This document shows positions 35,714 to 47,408 of a DNA stretch of 64,000 bases, one piece after another. The first letter of the stretch is position 1; every line of letters begins with the position of its first letter. This DNA comes from an uncultured Rhizobiaceae group bacterium (lineage in GTDB: Bacteria; Pseudomonadota; Alphaproteobacteria; Rhizobiales; Rhizobiaceae), in the NCBI GenBank assembly GCA_938010435.1, contig CALLUS010000009.1:1-64000 (forward strand), read 5' to 3'. The notes beneath the pieces were generated by a model that was not told where the DNA came from, did not search any database, and saw only the letters and a list, made by a program, of their open reading frames with translations. Position numbers and translations under genes: made by a program.

Positions 35714-35864
35714 CTTTTACGTAAGATTTTTTGTCGTTTTCAGCATAAATTGGATCGTATCACAGCAATTTCAACTTCCATTGCCTTGAAATTGGCTTTT
35801 CAAATTGGCAGGGTCTTCGGGATTTTCTACTGGCGGATTTCACGCTAAAATTCTTACGTAAAAG
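35714..35864. repeat. 13-bp inverted repeat flanking the mdh leader
   Basis: CTTTTACGTAAGA at 35714-35726 is the exact reverse complement of 35852-35864; each arm contains the palindrome TTACGTAA. The right arm overlaps the mdh ribosome site (AAAAGGAAG). The left arm also forms a weak stem (CTTAC 35710-35714 with GTAAG 35721-35725) followed by ATTTTTTG, a possible weak terminator of zapE. Between the arms AAATTGGC is repeated directly at 35789-35796 and 35802-35809. Confidence 0.75.
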
Positions 35865-35872
35865 GAAGATAA

Positions 35873-36838
<966 letters not shown>

Positions 36839-36839
36839 G

Positions 36840-37163
36840 ATGGAATTCTGGCTGTATGGGTCTGCTGTAATTGTCTGGCTGGTTGGAGTCGTAGCGATAT
36901 TCATTCCATGGTGGGCAAGGCGCAAAATTACGATGTACCTGCTGGCCATTGCAGTTATGTTTTTAGGAGTATCGCACCCATTTATACTGATCAATTTTGG
37001 TGTGGAACCAAAAATTGAGAGCTGGGCTGGGGTAGGATATTTTTGGGCGTTCGTTGTGACCGCTCCAGGCATCGTACTTTTCATACTCAGCTTTCTTTCG
37101 GCAACGATTGCTCTGAATGTGAACGCACACAAGATTTATAAGTTGAAACGGATTGAAAAATGA
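36840..37163 (+). CDS. Small integral membrane protein between mdh and sucC
   Basis: Unrecognised 107-residue hydrophobic protein with about three membrane helices (roughly residues 5-25, 30-52 and 62-90) and a basic C-terminus ([13 protein letters not shown]). It starts 2 bp after the mdh stop and its TGA overlaps the sucC start in ATGA, which implies translational coupling. Function unknown; the strict packing suggests a genuine, co-expressed gene. Confidence 0.78.
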   Translation: MEFWLYGSAVIVWLVGVVAIFIPWWARRKITMYLLAIAVMFLGVSHPFILINFGVEPKIESWAGVGYFWAFVVTAPGIVLFILSFLSATIALNVNAHKIYKLKRIEK

Positions 37164-38353
37164 ATATTCACGAATACCAAGCGAAACAAGTTCTCAAAGG
37201 CTTTGGCGCTCCTATTGCGCAGGGCGTTCCGATTATGACGGAAGCTGATGTAGACGCTGCGATTGAGGCATTGCCTGGCCCGCTCTATGTGGTGAAATCA
37301 CAAATTCATGCGGGCGGACGCGGCAAGGGCAAGTTCAAAGAACTGCCGGAAGATTCAAAAGGTGGTGTGCGTCTTGCTTTCTCTCCTGATGAAGTGCGCA
37401 GCCATGTGAAAGAAATGCTCGGCAATACGCTCGTCACTGCGCAAACCGGCCCTGCCGGCAAACAAGTGAACCGCCTTTATCTCGAAGATGGTGCAGACAT
37501 TGACCGCGAACTCTATTGTTCCATTCTTGTAAACCGCGAAACTGGCAAAGTGTCTTTCGTGGCTTCCACTGAAGGCGGCATGGACATTGAAGCGGTGGCC
37601 GAAGAAACGCCGGACAAAATCCATACAATCGATGTGGATGTTGAAAATGGTGTGACCGCGGACGTTGCAGCCAAATTGGTTGCCGCATTTGAACTCACAG
37701 ACAAAGCGGCTGCTGAAGGCCCAGAACTGTTTAAACAGCTCTATACAGCCTTTGTAGAAACAGACATGGCGCTGCTTGAAGTGAACCCGTTGATCGTGAT
37801 GGAAAATGGTTCGCTGCGCGTTTTGGATGCGAAAGTATCGTTCGATGGAAACGCAGAATTCCGCCAAGGCGAAATTCAAGAACTGCGCGACCTCACCGAA
37901 GAGGATGCCAAAGAAATCGAAGCGTCTAAATACGATCTCGCTTATGTGGCGCTTGATGGCGACATCGGCTGCATGGTCAACGGCGCTGGCCTTGCCATGG
38001 CGACCATGGATATCATCAAACTCTATGGTGCTGAACCCGCTAACTTCCTCGACGTAGGTGGTGGTGCAACAACTGAAAAAGTAACAGCCGCGTTCAAAAT
38101 CATCACGGCTGATCCAAACGTCAAAGGCATTCTCGTGAACATCTTTGGCGGCATCATGCGTTGCGACGTGATCGCGGAAGGTGTGGTGACGGCTGTGAAA
38201 GAGGTAGGTCTACAGGTTCCATTGGTTGTGCGTCTTGAAGGCACGAAAGTGGCGGAAGGCAAAGCCATTTTGAACAACAGCGACGTTGATGTGGTGGCCG
38301 CAGATGATCTCGATGACGCAGCCCAGAAAATCGTGAAAGCGGTAAAGGGGTGA
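37160..38353 (+). CDS. sucC: Succinate-CoA ligase beta subunit
   Basis: ATP-grasp-containing beta subunit of succinyl-CoA synthetase, 397 residues. N-terminus [16 protein letters not shown], nucleotide-binding [23 protein letters not shown] (metal and nucleotide specificity region) and the C-terminal [15 protein letters not shown] are diagnostic. The start overlaps the upstream membrane-protein gene by 4 bp; the stop overlaps the next start in TGATG. Confidence 0.97.
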   Translation: MNIHEYQAKQVLKGFGAPIAQGVPIMTEADVDAAIEALPGPLYVVKSQIHAGGRGKGKFKELPEDSKGGVRLAFSPDEVRSHVKEMLGNTLVTAQTGPAGKQVNRLYLEDGADIDRELYCSILVNRETGKVSFVASTEGGMDIEAVAEETPDKIHTIDVDVENGVTADVAAKLVAAFELTDKAAAEGPELFKQLYTAFVETDMALLEVNPLIVMENGSLRVLDAKVSFDGNAEFRQGEIQELRDLTEEDAKEIEASKYDLAYVALDGDIGCMVNGAGLAMATMDIIKLYGAEPANFLDVGGGATTEKVTAAFKIITADPNVKGILVNIFGGIMRCDVIAEGVVTAVKEVGLQVPLVVRLEGTKVAEGKAILNNSDVDVVAADDLDDAAQKIVKAVKG

Positions 38354-38955
38354 TGTCAGTGTTTCGCAAGTTTTTGATTACAATACTTGTATCGACCGGT
38401 TGCAGCGTTTCTGCTTTTGCACAATCTGCCGACACGAGTGTGGCGAACGCAGACAAGGCTGACAACAATCCTGATCCAGTGTTTGTGTTCAACCGTATTT
38501 GCTATGCACAAGTTCACGACCTTGCGGCTATCCGAAACATGTCTACCAAGCTTGCTTGGCGATCTATGGAGCCAGCAGATTTGGAACAATTCAAGGGTGA
38601 ACAAGAGCTTGAAATTCTAGATGGTTGGGACGTGCAGGTTGGCGAACGCCTGTTCCGTGTTGGCATCACCAAAGGTGGAGCTACGCCAAGCATGGCGAAG
38701 ACTTTTCCTGAATTGGCTAAGGGCAAAGTCTCCACATGTTCCATCATTTTGGATGATCAGCAATCGGCGTCAGAGTTCATGCCCAACATGCAAAAGCTTG
38801 TCGGCAAAGAGCCTGTGAGTCGCGATGTTCCTGAAGGCTTGTTGCGCACCACAACTTGGGCTGGCGGGAACGCTGATCTGAAAGTTTTCGTCTTCGCCAA
38901 AGCACCTCCCACAGGCAAAGGCGGCCTGCTCAACGTCACAATTTTACAGAAATAA
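38353..38955 (+). CDS. Exported protein between sucC and sucD
   Basis: Unrecognised 200-residue protein with a signal peptide (residues 1-23, ending SAFAQ; the LVSTGCS stretch also contains a Cys but not a clean lipobox). The mature part has Cys in NRICYAQ and STCSIIL, a spacing resembling the exported protein between sucD and sucA. The ATG at 38353 overlaps the sucC stop (TGATG); a GTG at 38350 is possible. No enzymatic motif is seen. It is probably translationally coupled to sucC. Confidence 0.75.
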   Translation: MSVFRKFLITILVSTGCSVSAFAQSADTSVANADKADNNPDPVFVFNRICYAQVHDLAAIRNMSTKLAWRSMEPADLEQFKGEQELEILDGWDVQVGERLFRVGITKGGATPSMAKTFPELAKGKVSTCSIILDDQQSASEFMPNMQKLVGKEPVSRDVPEGLLRTTTWAGGNADLKVFVFAKAPPTGKGGLLNVTILQK

Positions 38956-38982
38956 CGGGTCTCAAAAGGAACCACTGAATCC

Positions 38983-39888
38983 ATGTCCATTCTTATCGAC
39001 AAAGACACCAAAATCATCGTGCAAGGCCTGACGGGTAAAACCGGCACATTCCATACGGAACAGGCGTTGGCTTATCATGGCACACAAATGGTGGCAGGCA
39101 CGCACCCGAAAAAGGGTGGCGAAACTTGGTCTGCTTCCAACGGCGAAGGCGATCTTCCGATCTTCACAACAGTTGCAGAAGCCAAAGAGCGCACAGGAGC
39201 CAACGCCTCTGTGATCTACGTGCCGCCTGCAGGGTGTGCAGCGGCTATCGAAGAAGCGATTGATGCAGAAATTCCGCTAATTGTTGCGATCACTGAAGGT
39301 GTTCCTGTTCTTGATATGGTGCGGGTTAAAGCGAAATTGGAGAAATCAAAGTCTCGTTTGCTTGGCCCGAACTGTCCTGGTGTTTTAACTCCGAATGAAT
39401 GTAAAATCGGCATCATGCCCGGAAGCATCTTTAAAGATGGCAATGTGGGCATTGTTTCCCGTTCCGGTACTTTAACTTACGAAGCCGTGTTTCAAACAAC
39501 CAATGCTGGTCTTGGCCAAACCACGGCTGTGGGCATTGGCGGCGACCCTGTGAAGGGCACTGAATTTATCGACATGCTGGAAATGTTCCTCGCAGATGAA
39601 GAAACAAAATCCATCATTATGATTGGTGAAATTGGAGGTTCTGCTGAAGAAGATGCCGCACAATTCCTGGCAGACGAAGCCAAGAAAGGCCGCAGCAAAC
39701 CAACCGTTGGTTTCATCGCTGGTCGCACGGCTCCTCCCGGACGCACAATGGGCCATGCGGGTGCCGTGATTTCCGGCGGCAAAGGCGGCGCACCAGAAAA
39801 AATCGAAGCGATGGAAGCCGCAGGCATCCGCGTCTCACCATCTCCTGCGAAATTGGGTGAAACACTTGTTGCGTTGTTGAACGCGTAA
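38983..39888 (+). CDS. sucD: Succinate-CoA ligase alpha subunit
   Basis: CoA-binding alpha subunit, 301 residues, partner of SucC in the TCA cycle. [20 protein letters not shown], the CoA loop [22 protein letters not shown] and the phospho-histidine loop GHAGAVI are present. It is preceded by AAGGA and followed directly (1 bp) by an exported-protein gene. Confidence 0.97.
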   Translation: MSILIDKDTKIIVQGLTGKTGTFHTEQALAYHGTQMVAGTHPKKGGETWSASNGEGDLPIFTTVAEAKERTGANASVIYVPPAGCAAAIEEAIDAEIPLIVAITEGVPVLDMVRVKAKLEKSKSRLLGPNCPGVLTPNECKIGIMPGSIFKDGNVGIVSRSGTLTYEAVFQTTNAGLGQTTAVGIGGDPVKGTEFIDMLEMFLADEETKSIIMIGEIGGSAEEDAAQFLADEAKKGRSKPTVGFIAGRTAPPGRTMGHAGAVISGGKGGAPEKIEAMEAAGIRVSPSPAKLGETLVALLNA

Positions 39889-39889
39889 A

Positions 39890-40498
39890 ATGAAAATTAT
39901 GGTTTTGGCAGTTTCTTTGTTCTTGTCTTGTATTGGTAGCGCGTGTGCCAACTCGCTGGATGCGGCTTTGAAATTGTGTTCAACTATTACTTCTGCGAAA
40001 GGCACAGGTTCTAATGCGAAAGCGTTGTCTGGCTGGAAAAGTGTAGATTGGAGTGACTCTCATCCCGACTTTTCTAAATATTTGGTCTTTCAGAATATGA
40101 CAGGTGATCAATCCTTTGAAGCTCTCAAACCTTGGGCTGAAAAGGCTGCTCAGGGGTTTCCAGTACGGAAAGAAGATAAGTTCTTTAAATCACAAACTGG
40201 CGATTTTTTGTGGGTAAGGTCTGTTGAACAAAAGCAGGATGTATGTGCTTTGGTTGCAACCACCAATTTGCGATCTGACTTGTTGCTTGAAAAATTCAAT
40301 GCAGTTTGTCGAGGATGGACACCGATGTCTCAACTTCAAGTTGAAGGTTGGTTTTGCAGTCAAGCGAGATTGCTAACAACTGATCGTAAGCAGCGGGCTG
40401 TTTTCAATTTAAAGATTTTCCATTCCGCGGAATTAGCGACGGCCAAAGGTCGTCCAATCCTTTTCAACATGCGTCTTGCTAAAGAACCCAAGGGATAA
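39890..40498 (+). CDS. Exported protein between sucD and sucA
   Basis: Unrecognised 202-residue protein with a signal peptide (residues 1-20, ending SACANS). The mature part contains four Cys (LKLCSTI, DVCALVA, AVCRGW, WFCSQ), which could form two disulfides in the periplasm. Its general layout (N-terminal Cys, a W-S-containing stretch, a central V-C strand) recalls the protein at 38353-38955, though identity is low by eye. It starts 1 bp after sucD and ends 5 bp before sucA, so co-translation with these enzymes is nearly certain. Confidence 0.75.
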   Translation: MKIMVLAVSLFLSCIGSACANSLDAALKLCSTITSAKGTGSNAKALSGWKSVDWSDSHPDFSKYLVFQNMTGDQSFEALKPWAEKAAQGFPVRKEDKFFKSQTGDFLWVRSVEQKQDVCALVATTNLRSDLLLEKFNAVCRGWTPMSQLQVEGWFCSQARLLTTDRKQRAVFNLKIFHSAELATAKGRPILFNMRLAKEPKG

Positions 40499-40503
40499 TT
40501 GAT

Positions 40504-43494
40504 ATGGCCCGTGAAGAACAAAACGAAGCTTTTGCGAATACGTCATTTCTCTATGGTGGGAATGCTGGATATATCGAAGAGCTTTATGCAGACTATAAGA
40601 ACAATCCCTCCTCGGTCTCTGCCGAATGGCAGCAATTTTTTGGTGATCTTGGGGACAGTGGTGACGACATTATCAAGAACGCTGCAGGTGCTTCTTGGAA
40701 AAAACCTCACTGGCCTATCCCCGTTAATGGTGAACTGACATCAGCGCTTGATGGCCATTGGGCCAATGATGAAATTGTTTCCGAAGGGAAGGTTGCAGCG
40801 GCCATCAAAAGTGCGGGAGCTGTCACATCTGCCGAAGATGTTCAGCAAGCCACGCGGGATTCTATCCGCGCCATTATGATGGTGCGTGCGTATCGGATGC
40901 GCGGGCATTTGCATGCAAACCTAGACCCATTAGGTATCGCGGGAGACAAAGAAGATCACAATGAGTTGCACCCGTCCGCTTATGGGTTCACGGAAGCGGA
41001 CTACGACCGTGAGATTTTTCTCGATAATGTTCTGGGTCTTGAGTTTGCGACCATCCCGCGCATGTTGGAAATTCTCAAACGGACCTATTGTTCCACGCTT
41101 GGTGTGGAGTTCATGCATATCGCTGACCCGGCTGCGAAATCTTGGATCCAAGAACGTATCGAAGGGCCGGGCAAAACGATCGAGTTTACTGAAAATGGTA
41201 AGAAGGCGATTTTCAACAAACTCGTTGAAGCCGAAGGTTTCGAAAAGTTTCTGGATGTTCGTTACAAAGGCACAAAGAGGTTCGGACTTGATGGAGGCGA
41301 AAGCCTGATTCCTGCGCTTGAGCAAATTATCAAACGCGGTGGACAGTTGGGTGTGAAGGATATCATCCTTGGTATGGCGCACCGTGGTCGTTTGAATGTT
41401 TTGACCAATGTGATGGGCAAACCGTTCACGGCTGTGTTCCACGAGTTCAAAGGCGGGTCTTTCAAGCCTGATGAAGTGGAAGGTTCCGGTGACGTAAAAT
41501 ATCACCTTGGCGCATCATCCGACCGTGAGTTTGACGGTAATAAAGTTCACCTGTCGCTGACAGCCAATCCTTCTCATCTGGAAATTGTGAACCCTGTTGT
41601 TCTTGGCAAAGCACGTGCCAAGCAAGATATGACTGAACCTGTCAATGAACGCGGTTCGCGTTCGCGCCACACTGTTTTGCCTTTACTGCTGCACGGCGAT
41701 GCGGCGTTTGCGGGCCAAGGTGTTGTGGCGGAGTGTTTGGGTCTTTCGGGTTTGAAAGGCCACCGCACGGGCGGATCCATTCATGTGATTATCAACAATC
41801 AGATCGGGTTCACCACCAACCCGCATTATTCGCGATCTTCGCCTTATCCATCTGATGTGGCGAAAATGATTGATGCGCCGATCTTTCATGTGAACGGGGA
41901 TGATCCTGAGGCGGTTGTTTATGCGGCCAAAGTGGCGACCGAATTCCGTCAGGAGTTCAAACGTCCGGTGGTCATCGATATGTTCTGTTATCGCCGTTAT
42001 GGCCATAACGAAGGTGATGAGCCAATGTTCACTCAGCCGCTTATGTATCGCAAAATTAAAGGGCACCCATCAACGCTGAAACAATATGGCGAACGGTTGG
42101 CTAGTGAAGAAGTTTTGAGCGCAGAAGATGCCAAGACCGCTGCAGCAGATTTTCGTGCGAAACTGGATGCAGATTTTGAAGCATCTGAAAGTTACAAGCC
42201 GAACAAAGCCGATTGGTTGGACGGCGCCTGGTCTGGATTGAAAGCAGCCGAAAGCGGTGAAGACCCACGCCGTGGTAAAACAGGTGTTCCAATGGAAACA
42301 CTGAAAGCGCTGGGTAAGAAAATCACGGATATTCCTGATGATTTTGAAGCTCATAAAACCATCAAGCGTTTCATGAATAACCGTGCCAAAATGATTGAAT
42401 CCGGCGAAGGTCTGGATTGGGCAACGGGCGAAGCTCTGGCATTTGGCACATTGCAGTTGGAAGGCCATCATGTGCGCTTGTCCGGCCAAGATGTGGAAAG
42501 GGGAACTTTCTCGCAACGTCATTCTGTATTGTATGATCAGCGCGATGAAAGTCGTTACATCCCCCTCAAAACGCTGAATGAGATGGAAGGATATGAGGGT
42601 GCTGAAAATTATGGCGTCATCAATTCCATGCTCTCGGAAGAAGCGGTGCTGGGTTATGAATATGGTTATTCACTGACGCGCCCGTCAGGTTTGACCATTT
42701 GGGAAGCGCAGTTTGGCGACTTCGTGAACGGTGCACAGGTTGTGATTGATCAATTCATTTCATCTGGTGAACGCAAATGGTTACGCATGTCGGGTCTCGT
42801 GATGTTGTTGCCCCACGGGTATGAAGGTCAAGGGCCGGAACACTCCTCTGCACGCCTTGAGCGTTTTTTGCAGGCATGTGCCGAAGACAATATGCAAGTG
42901 GCGAATTGTACGACACCGGCCAACTATTATCATGTTCTGCGTCGTCAGTTGAAGCGTGATTTCCGTAAGCCACTCGTGATCGTTACGCCAAAATCTCTAT
43001 TACGTCATAGAAGTGCCGTGTCCCGTTTGGAAGAGTTTGGTCCTGACACATCTTTCCACCGCTTGCTGTGGGATGATGCGGAACAATTGCCAGACCAGAA
43101 AATCAAACTGGTCAAAGATAATAAGATCAAACGGGTCGTTTTGTGCACGGGTAAGGTTTATTTTGACCTTTACGATGAACGCGAGAAACGTGGAATAGAT
43201 GATATTTATCTGTTGCGTGTGGAGCAGCTTTATCCTTTCCCGGCCAAAGCGCTGATCACGGAATTGTCGCGTTTCAAAGGCGCTGAAATCGTTTGGTGTC
43301 AGGAAGAGCCGAAGAACATGGGTGCTTGGAGCTTTATCGAACCCTACCTCGAATGGGTGTTATCTCATATCGAAGCCAAACATCAACGGGCACGATATGC
43401 TGGCCGTGCAGGTGCGGCATCTCCTGCAACGGGTCAAATGTCGAAACACTTGGCGCAGTTGGAAGCCTTTTTGGAAGAAGCGCTTGGCGGTTAA
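40504..43494 (+). CDS. sucA: 2-oxoglutarate dehydrogenase E1 component
   Basis: Thiamine-diphosphate-dependent E1 of the 2-oxoglutarate dehydrogenase complex, 996 residues. SFLYGGNAGYIEELYADY at the N-terminus, active-site histidines in GMAHRGRLNVL and HLSLTANPSHLE, the ThDP motif GDAAFAGQGVVAE to IINNQIGFTTNP, and RYGHNEGDEP are all intact. Located upstream of its E2 gene with an 80-bp gap. Confidence 0.97.
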   Translation: MAREEQNEAFANTSFLYGGNAGYIEELYADYKNNPSSVSAEWQQFFGDLGDSGDDIIKNAAGASWKKPHWPIPVNGELTSALDGHWANDEIVSEGKVAAAIKSAGAVTSAEDVQQATRDSIRAIMMVRAYRMRGHLHANLDPLGIAGDKEDHNELHPSAYGFTEADYDREIFLDNVLGLEFATIPRMLEILKRTYCSTLGVEFMHIADPAAKSWIQERIEGPGKTIEFTENGKKAIFNKLVEAEGFEKFLDVRYKGTKRFGLDGGESLIPALEQIIKRGGQLGVKDIILGMAHRGRLNVLTNVMGKPFTAVFHEFKGGSFKPDEVEGSGDVKYHLGASSDREFDGNKVHLSLTANPSHLEIVNPVVLGKARAKQDMTEPVNERGSRSRHTVLPLLLHGDAAFAGQGVVAECLGLSGLKGHRTGGSIHVIINNQIGFTTNPHYSRSSPYPSDVAKMIDAPIFHVNGDDPEAVVYAAKVATEFRQEFKRPVVIDMFCYRRYGHNEGDEPMFTQPLMYRKIKGHPSTLKQYGERLASEEVLSAEDAKTAAADFRAKLDADFEASESYKPNKADWLDGAWSGLKAAESGEDPRRGKTGVPMETLKALGKKITDIPDDFEAHKTIKRFMNNRAKMIESGEGLDWATGEALAFGTLQLEGHHVRLSGQDVERGTFSQRHSVLYDQRDESRYIPLKTLNEMEGYEGAENYGVINSMLSEEAVLGYEYGYSLTRPSGLTIWEAQFGDFVNGAQVVIDQFISSGERKWLRMSGLVMLLPHGYEGQGPEHSSARLERFLQACAEDNMQVANCTTPANYYHVLRRQLKRDFRKPLVIVTPKSLLRHRSAVSRLEEFGPDTSFHRLLWDDAEQLPDQKIKLVKDNKIKRVVLCTGKVYFDLYDEREKRGIDDIYLLRVEQLYPFPAKALITELSRFKGAEIVWCQEEPKNMGAWSFIEPYLEWVLSHIEAKHQRARYAGRAGAASPATGQMSKHLAQLEAFLEEALGG

Positions 43495-43574
43495 CTGCCA
43501 AGTGCTCAGTTGAACAATAGATTTAGAAATTCGGGCGTAGAAAACGCCAAACAACGAAAAGAGAGAACAAGATC

Positions 43575-44789
43575 ATGGCTGACGGTGAACTGATCGATGT
43601 GATTGCCCCAAGTGCGGGTGAATCTGTAACTGAAGCAGAAATCGGGGAATGGTATGTGGCCGTTGGCGGTGCCGTTGAAGTTGATGATGCTGTTGTCGAA
43701 TTAGAAACAGACAAAGCTGCAATGGATGTGCCTGCACAACAATCTGGTGTGTTGGAAGAAATTTTAGCGGAAACGGGCTCCGTGATCGCGCCCGGTGATG
43801 TGATTGGCCGCATTCGTGTTGGTGCTTCTGCAACCGCCGCCGCGCCAACTGCTCCAGCCCCGAAAGCTGAAGCTGCTCCCGTACCTGTCGCTGCAAAAAC
43901 CGAAACACAGCCCGCTCCTTCAGCTGCGAAAATGATAGCTGAGAACAACTTGGCAGCAGATTCCGTAGAAGGTTCCGGTAAACGCGGGCAGGTTCTTAAA
44001 GGTGATGTGATCGCAGCACTTGAGAAAACCTCTTCGGCCTCTGCGCCTACCGCTTCTGCTCCACGGGTGGCTTCCAGTGCAGATGATGAAGCTCGTGAAG
44101 AACGCGTCCGTATGACACGCCTGCGCCAAACTATTGCGCGTCGATTGAAAGAAGCTCAAAGCACAGCGGCCATGCTGACCACGTTCAACGAAGTTGACAT
44201 GGGTCCTGTCATGGAATTGCGCAAACAGTACAAAGACCTGTTTGAGAAAAAGCATGGTGTGAAACTGGGCTTCATGGGCTTTTTCACAAAGGCGGTTTGT
44301 CATGCGTTGAAAGAAATTCCTGCGGTGAATGCAGAAATCGACGGCACGGATATCGTCTATAAAAACTACGCTCATATTGGTGTGGCCGTTGGCACGGACA
44401 AAGGTCTTGTGGTTCCTGTCGTGCGTGATGCAGATCAAATGTCGATTGCTGAAATCGAGCAGGAAATTGGCAATCTTGGCCGCAAGGCGCGAGATGGAAA
44501 ACTCGGCATGGATGACATGCAAGGTGGCACATTCACCATTTCAAATGGTGGTGTTTACGGTTCACTGATGTCGACTCCAATTTTGAATGCGCCACAATCC
44601 GGCATTTTGGGTATGCACAAAATCGAAGAACGTCCTGTTGTGCGCAATGGTGAAATCACAACTGCGATGATGATGTATCTGGCCTTGTCTTACGACCACC
44701 GTATCGTCGATGGTAAAGAGGCCGTGACCTTCCTTGTGCGCGTGAAAGAAAGTCTCGAAGACCCACAACGTCTCGTGTTAGATCTTTAG
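43575..44789 (+). CDS. sucB: Dihydrolipoyllysine succinyltransferase (E2)
   Basis: E2 core of the 2-oxoglutarate dehydrogenase complex, 404 residues. One lipoyl domain (residues 1-75; lipoylated Lys in [13 protein letters not shown]), a mobile Ala/Pro linker, the E3/E1-binding domain ([20 protein letters not shown]) and the catalytic domain ending in the [14 protein letters not shown] motif. Ribosome site and ATG follow a short AT-rich gap after sucA. Confidence 0.96.
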   Translation: MADGELIDVIAPSAGESVTEAEIGEWYVAVGGAVEVDDAVVELETDKAAMDVPAQQSGVLEEILAETGSVIAPGDVIGRIRVGASATAAAPTAPAPKAEAAPVPVAAKTETQPAPSAAKMIAENNLAADSVEGSGKRGQVLKGDVIAALEKTSSASAPTASAPRVASSADDEAREERVRMTRLRQTIARRLKEAQSTAAMLTTFNEVDMGPVMELRKQYKDLFEKKHGVKLGFMGFFTKAVCHALKEIPAVNAEIDGTDIVYKNYAHIGVAVGTDKGLVVPVVRDADQMSIAEIEQEIGNLGRKARDGKLGMDDMQGGTFTISNGGVYGSLMSTPILNAPQSGILGMHKIEERPVVRNGEITTAMMMYLALSYDHRIVDGKEAVTFLVRVKESLEDPQRLVLDL

Positions 44790-44819
44790 CATCATCAACT
44801 CTCACGTTAGGAAAATACC

Positions 44820-45215
44820 ATGACACCGGAACTCGACTATCTTGCTTGGTCTGTTGTTTTGCTCATCGTCCAAATTGGACTTCAGGCATCAGGCAGTGTC
44901 TTGCAGTTGGGTCTCCCTTATGCCGCATCGCCTCAAGACGAACAAAGGGTGCCACCCAGTTTGGTCGCGCAGCGGCTCAATCGTATCTTACGTAATTTCC
45001 TGCAAACATATCCGGCCTTCATTGCCGTTGCATTGATGTTGGCATTTACAAAAACGGGCACTGAAACGACCGCACTGGGTGCTGCGGTCTGGTTTTGGAG
45101 CAGAGTTGCCTATGTTCCGGTCTATGCGATTGGTTTGCATTGGGTCAGGACGGTTGTCTGGTTTGTTTCGGTCATTGGTCTTTTGATGATGCTACTTCCC
45201 CTGCTGACGGCTTAA
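44820..45215 (+). CDS. MAPEG-family membrane protein
   Basis: A 131-residue integral membrane protein with four helices. The cytoplasmic loop VAQRLNRILRNFLQTYPAFIA is the MAPEG signature (RxxRxxxNxxE-like, with Q for E), and the C-terminus RVAYVPVYAIGLHWVRTVVW is characteristic. MAPEG proteins in eukaryotes conjugate glutathione to lipophilic substrates; bacterial roles are unclear. It is embedded between sucB (30 bp) and an SDR gene (4 bp). Confidence 0.85.
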   Translation: MTPELDYLAWSVVLLIVQIGLQASGSVLQLGLPYAASPQDEQRVPPSLVAQRLNRILRNFLQTYPAFIAVALMLAFTKTGTETTALGAAVWFWSRVAYVPVYAIGLHWVRTVVWFVSVIGLLMMLLPLLTA

Positions 45216-45219
45216 AACA

Positions 45220-45963
45220 ATGACAAAACTCTATCTCATTACAGGCGGTAGCCGTGGCATTGGTGCTGCTGTAGCGAAACTTGTTGCATCGCAGGGGAAC
45301 GATGTCTGCATCAATTATATGTCCAACGCAGTTGCGGCGGAACAGGTTGTTGCAGATTGTAAAGCCCACGGCGTAAGAGCCATGGCGGTGCAGGGAGATA
45401 TGGCGGAAGAAGCTGATATTTTGCGCCTGTTTGAAGCGGCCGATGAGATGGGTTCACTTGCAGGGCTTGTCAATAATGCAGGCCATGTGGGTCAATCCGA
45501 CCGTGTGGAAAATATCACTGCAGAACGTCTTACACGTATGTTCGCGGTGCATTTGACAGGTTCATTTTTATGCGCGCGCGAAGCTGTAAAACGCATGTCG
45601 ACAAAACATGGTGGCGCGGGTGGTGCTATCGTTAATTTATCATCAGCGGCGGCTTATATAGGGTCGCCAAATATGTATGTTGATTATGCGGCTGCTAAAG
45701 CGGGCGTTGATATATTCACCAAAGGACTGGCGCTGGAAGTGGCCGATGAAGGCATTCGTGTAAATGCCATTCGCCCCGGCCTTATTGATACTGAAATTCA
45801 TGCGTCTGGTGGTGAACCCGATCGTATTGAAAAAATCGGACATACAGTACCAATGGGCCGTGCGGGTTCAGCGGATGAAGTGGCACAGGCGATCCTGTGG
45901 CTCTTGAGTGAAAATGCATCTTATGTGACGGGCGACTGTTTGAATGTGACCGGTGGTCGCTAG
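45220..45963 (+). CDS. Short-chain dehydrogenase/reductase
   Basis: Classical SDR of 247 residues. Cofactor loop [11 protein letters not shown] near residue 8, NNAG motif in [10 protein letters not shown], catalytic Ser in [10 protein letters not shown] and YxxxK as YAAAK. The residues after strand 2 (CINYMSN) suggest NADP use but are not decisive. FabG-like in appearance; its substrate is unknown. It lies 22 bp upstream of lpd within the TCA operon, an order also frequent in relatives. Confidence 0.9.
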   Translation: MTKLYLITGGSRGIGAAVAKLVASQGNDVCINYMSNAVAAEQVVADCKAHGVRAMAVQGDMAEEADILRLFEAADEMGSLAGLVNNAGHVGQSDRVENITAERLTRMFAVHLTGSFLCAREAVKRMSTKHGGAGGAIVNLSSAAAYIGSPNMYVDYAAAKAGVDIFTKGLALEVADEGIRVNAIRPGLIDTEIHASGGEPDRIEKIGHTVPMGRAGSADEVAQAILWLLSENASYVTGDCLNVTGGR

Positions 45964-45985
45964 ACGCCTGAAGAGGAAAATAAAC

Positions 45986-47395
45986 ATGGCAAATGAATTT
46001 GATGTCGTCGTAATCGGCTCCGGCCCCGGCGGATATGTATGCGCAATCAAAGCGGCACAACTCGGGTTGAAGACGGCCATTGTTGAAAAAGACAAAACGC
46101 TTGGCGGCACGTGTTTGAATGTGGGTTGCATTCCTTCAAAAGCATTGTTGCACGCCTCTGAAATGTATCATGAAGCGGGCCATGGTCTTGAGGTGCTTGG
46201 AGTTGAGGTGAGCAAACCAAAGCTCAACCTTGGAAAAATGATGACCCATAAAGACGCCACGGTGAAAGCGAATGTGGATGGTGTTTCGTTCCTGATGAAC
46301 AAAAACAAGATCACTGTATTTCACGGCTTGGGTGCGATTGCTGCTAAGGGTCAGGTGTCTGTGACGGGAGATGATGGCAAGGTTGAAGCCATTGCTGCTA
46401 AAAATATCGTCATTGCTACGGGGTCTGAAGTGGCAGGTATTCCCGGTGTCGATGTTGAATTTGACGACAGGACAATCGTTTCTTCCGACAATGCGATCGC
46501 ATTGCCGAAAGTTCCAAAATCTATGGTCGTTGTCGGTGGTGGTGTGATTGGTTTGGAACTTGGTTCTGTCTGGTCCCGCCTTGGCGCTGATGTGACGGTG
46601 GTGGAATATCTTGGCACAATTCTTGGCGGCATGGATGGTGGTGTGGCTAAACAGTTCCAACGTACGCTGAAAAAACAAGGCTTTACGTTCAAGATGAATT
46701 CTAAAGTTACGGCCGTTGTTAAAAAAGACAATAAAGGTCTGGTGACATTCGAACCTGTGAAAGGTGGCGATGCCGAAACCATCGAAGCTGATGTGGTGTT
46801 GGTGGCGACGGGCCGTCGTCCATTTACATCAGACCTTGGCCTTGAAGCCTTGGGGGTTGAAATGGAGCGCGGTGTTGTGAAAACCAGCGCTCAATGGAGA
46901 ACGAATGTGGATGGCATTTATGCTATCGGTGACGTGACTGACGGACCAATGCTCGCGCACAAAGCGGAAGATGAAGGTGTTGCTGTTGCGGAAACAATTG
47001 CAGGCCAGCACGGCCATGTGAATTACGGTATTATACCGGGCGTGGTTTACACCATGCCCGAAGTGGCGTCGGTCGGGGCCACTGAAGAACAGTTGAAAGC
47101 CGACGGTGTTGACTACGTATCAGGACAATTCCCGTTTACAGCTAATGGCCGTGCCCGTGCCATGAATGCCACGGACGGATTTGTGAAATTCTTGGCAGAT
47201 GCCAAAACTGACAAGGTTCTGGGTTGTCATATTGTTGGCTTCGGTGCCGGTGATATGATCCACGAAGTGGCCGTGTTGATGGAATTTGGCGGCTCGTCGG
47301 AAGATCTTGGTCGTACATGTCACGCACACCCGACATTGTCGGAAGCTGTGAAGGAAGCAGCACTCGCAACTTTTAGCAAACCGATACACATGTAG
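45986..47395 (+). CDS. lpdA: Dihydrolipoyl dehydrogenase (E3)
   Basis: FAD-dependent E3 subunit reoxidising dihydrolipoamide for the 2-oxoglutarate dehydrogenase complex, 469 residues. FAD motif [16 protein letters not shown], redox disulfide [18 protein letters not shown] motif [14 protein letters not shown], and the His-Glu pair [13 protein letters not shown] 45986 follows AAGAGGAAAA; the frame is open further upstream but without a family N-terminus. Confidence 0.96.
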   Translation: MANEFDVVVIGSGPGGYVCAIKAAQLGLKTAIVEKDKTLGGTCLNVGCIPSKALLHASEMYHEAGHGLEVLGVEVSKPKLNLGKMMTHKDATVKANVDGVSFLMNKNKITVFHGLGAIAAKGQVSVTGDDGKVEAIAAKNIVIATGSEVAGIPGVDVEFDDRTIVSSDNAIALPKVPKSMVVVGGGVIGLELGSVWSRLGADVTVVEYLGTILGGMDGGVAKQFQRTLKKQGFTFKMNSKVTAVVKKDNKGLVTFEPVKGGDAETIEADVVLVATGRRPFTSDLGLEALGVEMERGVVKTSAQWRTNVDGIYAIGDVTDGPMLAHKAEDEGVAVAETIAGQHGHVNYGIIPGVVYTMPEVASVGATEEQLKADGVDYVSGQFPFTANGRARAMNATDGFVKFLADAKTDKVLGCHIVGFGAGDMIHEVAVLMEFGGSSEDLGRTCHAHPTLSEAVKEAALATFSKPIHM

Positions 47396-47408
47396 AGCGT
47401 ATAAACGT

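Noticed and set aside
40930-41505. Antisense open frame inside sucA
   Set aside because: It is a mirror of the strongly conserved sucA coding sequence; its composition is typical of reverse-frame translation.
43920-44522. Antisense open frame inside sucB
   Set aside because: It lies entirely within the catalytic E2 coding region, with no independent evidence.
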